Source: Luethyella okanaganae (GTDB taxonomy: Bacteria; Actinomycetota; Actinomycetes; Actinomycetales; Microbacteriaceae). Taken from it: a stretch of 64,000 nucleotides of DNA. The DNA lies in assembly GCF_042660285.1 (NCBI RefSeq), contig NZ_JBHSTP010000001.1, forward strand, positions 62,001-126,000, written 5' to 3'. Below are positions 59,980-64,000 of the stretch, in pieces (within the stretch, counting starts at the first letter, position 1; every line of letters begins with the position of its first letter). The translations under genes were made by a program, and so were the position numbers. The notes beneath the pieces are model-generated. The model saw nothing but the letters and a program-made list of their open reading frames with translations, was not told the DNA's origin and did no database searches.

Positions 59980-61257
59980 ATGAGAATCCTCCTGGTCGGT
60001 GCTGGCGGAGTCGGCGACGCGATCGCCAAGATCGCGGCGCGACGCGATTTCTACGAGCAGATCGTTGTGAGCGACTACGACAAGGCCCGCGCCGAGCGCA
60101 CGGTCGCCTGGATCTCTGCACGGCATGGCGCGGATGTCGCGAGTCGCTTCGGCGCGGCTCAGATCGACGCCTCCGACCCCGACCGGGTGGCGGAGGTGGC
60201 GCGGGAACACCGCGCGACCCATGTGATGAACGCGGTAGAGCCCCTGTTCGTGCCGACGATCTTCGCCGGGGCGCTGGCCGCCGGCGCCGACTACCTCGAC
60301 ATGGCGATGAGCCTCTCGGAGCCGCATCCGACCGACCCGCATGCCCGGACCGGGGTCAAGCTCGGCGACGACCAGTTCGCCCAGGCGGGCGACTGGGAGC
60401 GCGCCGGCCGGCTCGCCCTCGTGGGCATGGGCGTCGAGCCGGGGCTGTCGGATGTCTTCGCGCGGTATGCCGCCGACCACCTGTTCAGCGACATCGAAGA
60501 GCTCGGCACCCGTGACGGGGCCAACCTCGTGGTGCGCGACGAGGCCGGCAACGAGATCTTCGCGCCGGGTTTCAGCATCTGGACCACGATCGAGGAATGC
60601 CTCAATCCGCCGATCGTCTGGGAGCGGGACGCCGGCTGGTTCACGACGCCGCCGTTCAGCGAGCCGGAGGTATTCGAGTTTCCCGAGGGGATCGGCCCGA
60701 TCGAATGCGTCAACGTCGAGCACGAGGAGGTCGTGCTCATGCCACGCTGGATCGACGCGAAGCGCGTGACCTTCAAGTACGGCCTGGGCGAGGAGTTCAT
60801 CACCGTGCTCAAGACCTTGCACCTGCTCGGCCTCGACTCGGCCATGCCGGTGCGGGTGCGCAGCGAGAACGGCCCGGTCGAGGTGGCTCCTCGTGACGTC
60901 GTCGCGGCAGCCCTGCCCGACCCGGCCACCATCGGTCCGCGGATGACCGGCAAGACCTGCGCGGGCCTCTGGGCGAGCGGGCTCGGCGTCGACGGCAGAC
61001 CGCGTGAGGTATACCTCTACCACGTGAGCGACAACGAGTGGACGATGAGGGAGTACGACGCGCAGTGCGTCGTGTGGCAGACGGCCCTCAACCCGGTGAT
61101 CGCGCTCGAGCTTCTGGCCCGCGGCATCTGGTCGGGCTCGGGCGTGCTCGGTCCGGAGGCCTTCGACGCGCAGCCCTTCCTCGAGCTCATGGCCCTGCCG
61201 GAAGACAGCGGCGGCTATGGCCAGGCTTGGGGCCTGGAAGAGCGACTGGGCCGATGA
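59980..61257 (+). CDS. Saccharopine-dehydrogenase-family protein
   Basis: 425 residues. MRILLVGAGGVGDAIAKIAARRDFYEQIVVSDYD is the N-terminal Rossmann fold; VMNAVEPLFVPTIFAGALAAGADYLDMAM and GMGVEPGLSDVFARYAADHLF are saccharopine reductase/carboxynorspermidine-type motifs. It probably forms or cleaves an amino-acid imine link with NAD(P)H. ATG 59980 has TAGCGT 7 nt upstream. The stop overlaps the next gene (ATGA), making a three-gene coupled operon. Confidence 0.9.
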   Translation: MRILLVGAGGVGDAIAKIAARRDFYEQIVVSDYDKARAERTVAWISARHGADVASRFGAAQIDASDPDRVAEVAREHRATHVMNAVEPLFVPTIFAGALAAGADYLDMAMSLSEPHPTDPHARTGVKLGDDQFAQAGDWERAGRLALVGMGVEPGLSDVFARYAADHLFSDIEELGTRDGANLVVRDEAGNEIFAPGFSIWTTIEECLNPPIVWERDAGWFTTPPFSEPEVFEFPEGIGPIECVNVEHEEVVLMPRWIDAKRVTFKYGLGEEFITVLKTLHLLGLDSAMPVRVRSENGPVEVAPRDVVAAALPDPATIGPRMTGKTCAGLWASGLGVDGRPREVYLYHVSDNEWTMREYDAQCVVWQTALNPVIALELLARGIWSGSGVLGPEAFDAQPFLELMALPEDSGGYGQAWGLEERLGR

Positions 61258-62072
61258 CCGGGCATACCGCGGCCTTCATCGACGATGCCTTCCGCCTCGC
61301 CGATGCGGCGGGAGCGACCGCCGGCGTCGCGGTCCGGCTCGTCGCCCCCGGCGACCTCGCGAGCGTCGTCGGGTTGTTCGAGCGAACCTGGGGGGTGGGT
61401 CGCAGCCCGGACGCCTCGATGCTGCAGGCACTCGACCATGCCGGCAACACCGTGCTCATCGCCACAGACGCGACGAGCAGGCGCGGCGCGGGGCCTGTTG
61501 GGGCGACTCTCGGGTTTCTGGGCTGGAGCGGCGGTACCCATCTGCATTCCCACATGAACGCCGTCGTGCCCTGGCGTCGCAGCGGCGGCGTCGGCTATGC
61601 GCTCAAGCTGTTCCAGCGCGCGATCTGCCTGCAGAATGGCGTGGACGAGATGCGTTGGACCTTCGATCCGCTCATCCGCAGGAACGCGCACTTCAATCTC
61701 GTCAAGCTCGGCGCGGAGGTCACCCACTTCTGGCCGGACTTCTACGGCCGGCTCGACGACACCATCACCGGCAGTGATCGCAGCGACCGGTTCGAGGTGC
61801 GCTGGCGCCTGGCATCCGAGCGCACGGTGCGCGCCGTGACGGGACAGCCGCAGCCGGAGTGGAACGCCGACGACCGGCTCGAACTCGACGCGGATTTCGA
61901 AACCCTGCGGGCAGAGAACGTCGACGTCGCGGCCCGGCTGCGCGAGGAGTCTCGCAGGCTCTTCGGCGAGCTCATGGAGCGTGGGCTCCGCCCGGAGCTC
62001 GACGGCGAGAACGACTACGTCTTCACCGCGGACGACGTCGACAGGCGAGCGGACCACGGCGGATCACCATGA
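61254..62072 (+). CDS. GNAT-like N-acyltransferase of racemase operon
   Basis: 272 residues. The pattern FLGWSGGTHLHSHMNAVVPWRRSGGVGYALKLFQRAICLQNGVDEMRWTFDPLIRRNAHFNLVKLGAEV is a GNAT-like core in which WRRSGGVGYALK takes the acyl-CoA loop place and RRNAHFNLVKLG the last helix. Relatives next to N-acylamino-acid racemase genes are called GNAT N-acyltransferases. Overlaps both neighbours by 4 bp. It would supply N-acyl-amino acids to the racemase. Confidence 0.8.
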   Translation: MTGHTAAFIDDAFRLADAAGATAGVAVRLVAPGDLASVVGLFERTWGVGRSPDASMLQALDHAGNTVLIATDATSRRGAGPVGATLGFLGWSGGTHLHSHMNAVVPWRRSGGVGYALKLFQRAICLQNGVDEMRWTFDPLIRRNAHFNLVKLGAEVTHFWPDFYGRLDDTITGSDRSDRFEVRWRLASERTVRAVTGQPQPEWNADDRLELDADFETLRAENVDVAARLREESRRLFGELMERGLRPELDGENDYVFTADDVDRRADHGGSP

Positions 62073-63187
62073 GAGTCGAGGCGATCGAGCTGCACCGGGT
62101 CGGCATGCCGCTCGTGCGCCCCTTCGAGACCTCCTTTGCACGCGAGACCGAGCGCGAGGTGCTGCTCGTGCGCGTGCGCGGCGACGATGGCGCCGGCTGG
62201 GGCGAATGCGTCGCAGGCAACGACCCGCTCTACAGCTCGGAATACGTCGACGGATGCGCTCGTGTGATCGAACGCTATCTCGCGCCATCACTGCTCGCGG
62301 CGCACGATGTCGGGGGCGAGACCGTCGCAGAGCTGTTGCGACCCATCGTCGGGCATCGCATGGCCAAGGCCGCCCTCGAGGCGGCGGTGCTCGACGCGGA
62401 GCTGCGAGAGGCGGACACCTCGTTCGGCGAGTACCTCGGTGCGGTGGCCGACTGGGTCGATTGCGGTGTCTCGGTCGGCATCAGCCCGGATCTCGACACC
62501 CTGCTCGACGAGGTCGCCGGCTACCTCGACGACGGCTACCTTCGCATCAAGCTCAAGATCAAACCGGGCTGGGACATCGCCCCCATCGCCGCCGTTCGCG
62601 AACTCATCGGTCCCGACATGATGCTGCAGGTCGATGCGAACGCTTCGTACACCGTGGCCGACATCGACCATCTGCGTCGGCTCGACGCATTCGGGCTCCT
62701 GCTCATCGAGCAGCCATTCGTCGAGGAGGACATCGCCACGCACGTCCTGCTCGCGCGCGCGATCGAGACCCCGTTGTGCCTCGACGAGTCGATTGTCAAC
62801 GCCGAGATCGCCCTCGACGCGATCGAACGCGGCGCGGCCTCCGTGATCAATATCAAACCGGGTCGGGTAGGAGGCTATCTCGAAGCGGTGCGGTTGCACG
62901 ACATCTGCGCCGAACTCGAGGTTCCGGTGTGGTGCGGCGGGATGCTCGAGACCGGCGTCGGCCGCGCCGCGAACGTCGCACTCGCCGCCCTGCCCGGGTT
63001 CACCTTGCCCGGCGATACCTCAGCCTCTGATCGCTATTACGCCGAGGACCTCACAGAGCCGTTCGTCCTTGGAACGGGCGTGCACGCGGGGCAGCTGCCC
63101 GTGCCGACCGGGCCGGGAACAGGGGTCACCGTGCGCGAGGAGCTCGTGCGCGAGTGGGCGACGACGCCTGTGGTCGTGCTGCGCTGA
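62069..63187 (+). CDS. N-acylamino acid racemase / o-succinylbenzoate synthase (enolase superfamily)
   Basis: 372 residues. Capping domain FETSFARETEREVLLVRVRGD, barrel with YLRIKLKIKPGWD (catalytic KxK), metal ligands in LQVDANASY, IEQPFVEED, LCLDESI, and second base in INIKPGRVGGYLEA. This is the NSAR/OSBS group. No men genes are adjacent, while a GNAT gene overlaps, which favours N-acylamino-acid racemase rather than menaquinone synthesis. ATG 62069 in the ATGA overlap. Confidence 0.9.
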   Translation: MRVEAIELHRVGMPLVRPFETSFARETEREVLLVRVRGDDGAGWGECVAGNDPLYSSEYVDGCARVIERYLAPSLLAAHDVGGETVAELLRPIVGHRMAKAALEAAVLDAELREADTSFGEYLGAVADWVDCGVSVGISPDLDTLLDEVAGYLDDGYLRIKLKIKPGWDIAPIAAVRELIGPDMMLQVDANASYTVADIDHLRRLDAFGLLLIEQPFVEEDIATHVLLARAIETPLCLDESIVNAEIALDAIERGAASVINIKPGRVGGYLEAVRLHDICAELEVPVWCGGMLETGVGRAANVALAALPGFTLPGDTSASDRYYAEDLTEPFVLGTGVHAGQLPVPTGPGTGVTVREELVREWATTPVVVLR

Positions 63188-63290
63188 AAGGTTCCGCATC
63201 CCCGAAAAGCCTCTTTCGAGCGGTCGTGAGGCGGCCTGTCGCGCGTGGCCGGCGGTTCGCGCATGCCGAGCACACGGATAGGATTTGCTC

Positions 63291-64000
63291 ATGACGGATG
63301 ACGCCCTCCAGCAGGCTCAGGAAGCAGCGGCAGTGGCTGCTGAGGCGGCGAAGAAACTTCGGGAACAGGCCGAGGAAGCGATCAAGAAGGCCGAGGAGGC
63401 CGCAGCGCTCGCTCAAGCCGCTGCGGATGCGCAGGCGAAAGCGTCCGAGGCGCAGCTCGCCGCTGACGCCGCGAGCCAGGCGGCGGCTGCACGGCCTGCA
63501 GCCGCGCAACCCGCCGTCGCCCCGGCGGCAGTGCCGGGCACCGAGGTTCCGCGTGCCGAGGTCACGCGTTCCGAGAACGTGCCGACGGCATCCGCCGAGA
63601 CTGGCGCCGGTCCACTGGATGCCGAGCATGTCGATGCCATCCGCGCGGGCTATGCCTTCGAGGGGGCTGCGCTCGAGATGGGCGCTCTCGTCAACGGTGA
63701 TGCGTTGCCCGGGGTGCAGGTTCGCATCCCGCTCGCGATGACCAACCGGCACGGCCTCGTGGCCGGAGCCACAGGAACGGGCAAGACCCGCACCCTGCAA
63801 GGTCTCGCCGAGCAGCTCTCCGCGAACGGAGTCGCCGTCTTCGCCGCCGACATCAAGGGAGATCTGTCCGGCATCGCCACCGCGGGAGCCTCCAGCGACA
63901 AGCTGATCGCCCGCACGAAGGGCATTGGCCAGGATTGGACTCCGGATGCGTTCCCCGTCGAGTACTTCTCCCTCGGCGGTGTCGGCAATGGCGTGCCCAT
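63291..64000 (+). CDS. HerA-like DUF853 ATPase, 3' end outside window
   Basis: At least 236 residues; the frame runs off the window. Residues about 1-85 are Ala/Glu/Gln-rich heptads (EEAIKKAEEAAALAQAAADA), a coiled coil or disordered tether, then a Pro/Ala linker. From about 110: GYAFEGAALEMGALVNGDA, RIPLAMTNRHGLVAGATGTGKTRTLQGLAEQLS (Walker A) and VFAADIKGDLSGIA, the start of the DUF853/HerA helicase domain. Related proteins are predicted DNA-translocating ATPases. ATG 63291 with TAGGAT 6 nt upstream. Confidence 0.9.
   Translation, partial: MTDDALQQAQEAAAVAAEAAKKLREQAEEAIKKAEEAAALAQAAADAQAKASEAQLAADAASQAAAARPAAAQPAVAPAAVPGTEVPRAEVTRSENVPTASAETGAGPLDAEHVDAIRAGYAFEGAALEMGALVNGDALPGVQVRIPLAMTNRHGLVAGATGTGKTRTLQGLAEQLSANGVAVFAADIKGDLSGIATAGASSDKLIARTKGIGQDWTPDAFPVEYFSLGGVGNGVP

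Noticed and set aside
62069..63187. menC of a menaquinone operon
   Set aside because: No other men gene is adjacent, and the overlapping GNAT gene favours N-acylamino-acid racemase; OSBS activity cannot be excluded.
1..64000. CRISPR arrays, tRNA/rRNA genes, intact transposases
   Set aside because: Read for regularly spaced direct repeats, tRNA TTCGA-type arms with acceptor stems, and DDE transposase motifs; none was convincing. The tandem arrays lack unique spacers of constant size.

Overview
The window is GC-rich chromosomal DNA of an actinobacterium, most likely a member of the Microbacteriaceae. This rests on the actinobacterial gene content (class Ib nrdHIEF, actinobacterial rplJ-rplL with an L10 leader attenuator, a Pr6Pr membrane protein, LacI-controlled sugar ABC operons, an L-idonate dehydrogenase with an actinobacterial-style lobe) and on several genes that start 6-7 nt after a TANNNT box, as in leaderless actinobacterial transcripts. 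No tRNA, rRNA, CRISPR array or intact insertion sequence was seen.

Layout. 1-6050: a GNAT fragment cut by the window edge, a quinone-oxidoreductase-like enzyme, a Pr6Pr membrane protein, an orphan YqaJ-type nuclease and an OmpR-type two-component pair. 6050-8750: repeat-rich spacer, L10 leader, rplJ-rplL, and a stretch with a small ORF and a probable ppk2 remnant. 8750-13510: LacI regulator with a divergent sugar ABC importer (binding lipoprotein plus two permeases) and AACCGGTT-type operators. 13700-15680: ABC exporter behind a 15-codon leaderless leader peptide. 16060-18620: cbs and metB (reverse transsulfuration). 18820-20400: NTF2-like protein and a cyclase-family hydrolase. 20640-25960: LacI regulator plus MmsA/MmsB/ChvE-type monosaccharide importer. 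26680-30600: nrdHIEF behind NrdR-like boxes.

30630-37020 is an island. It holds remnants of conjugation genes (minus strand), then a collinear cluster: a secreted 126-residue peptide precursor, two FtsX-like half permeases, an MacB/LolD-type ATPase, a two-TM miniprotein, a sigma-70-family ECF-like factor and a membrane-anchored partner. Two broken secreted-protein genes close the island. I regard this as the best candidate for a poorly described system: a bacteriocin-like peptide with self-protection or export, and its own sigma factor.

37330-40630: FAD oxidoreductase, lipase-maturation-factor-like protein and a cupin. 40800-53560: a catabolic region. A minus-strand SDR-aminotransferase-TetR operon and a minus-strand MHS transporter-pxpABC operon (5-oxoproline to glutamate) face a plus-strand operon of glutamate-type dehydrogenase, RraA-like protein, D-2-hydroxyacid dehydrogenase, 5-ketogluconate reductase-like SDR, L-idonate 5-dehydrogenase and gluconokinase. 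Related TCTCAT/ATGAGA palindromes lie at both minus-strand promoters. 53755-59180: an RND permease with an unusual coiled-coil insertion, divergent from a Bcr/CflA drug exporter across an 18-bp perfect palindrome. 59220-63190: PAP2 phosphatase and a tightly coupled trio (saccharopine-dehydrogenase-like, GNAT-like, N-acylamino-acid racemase/OSBS). The window ends inside a HerA-like DUF853 ATPase gene. Identifications come from reading motifs and remembered family features; no database search was run.
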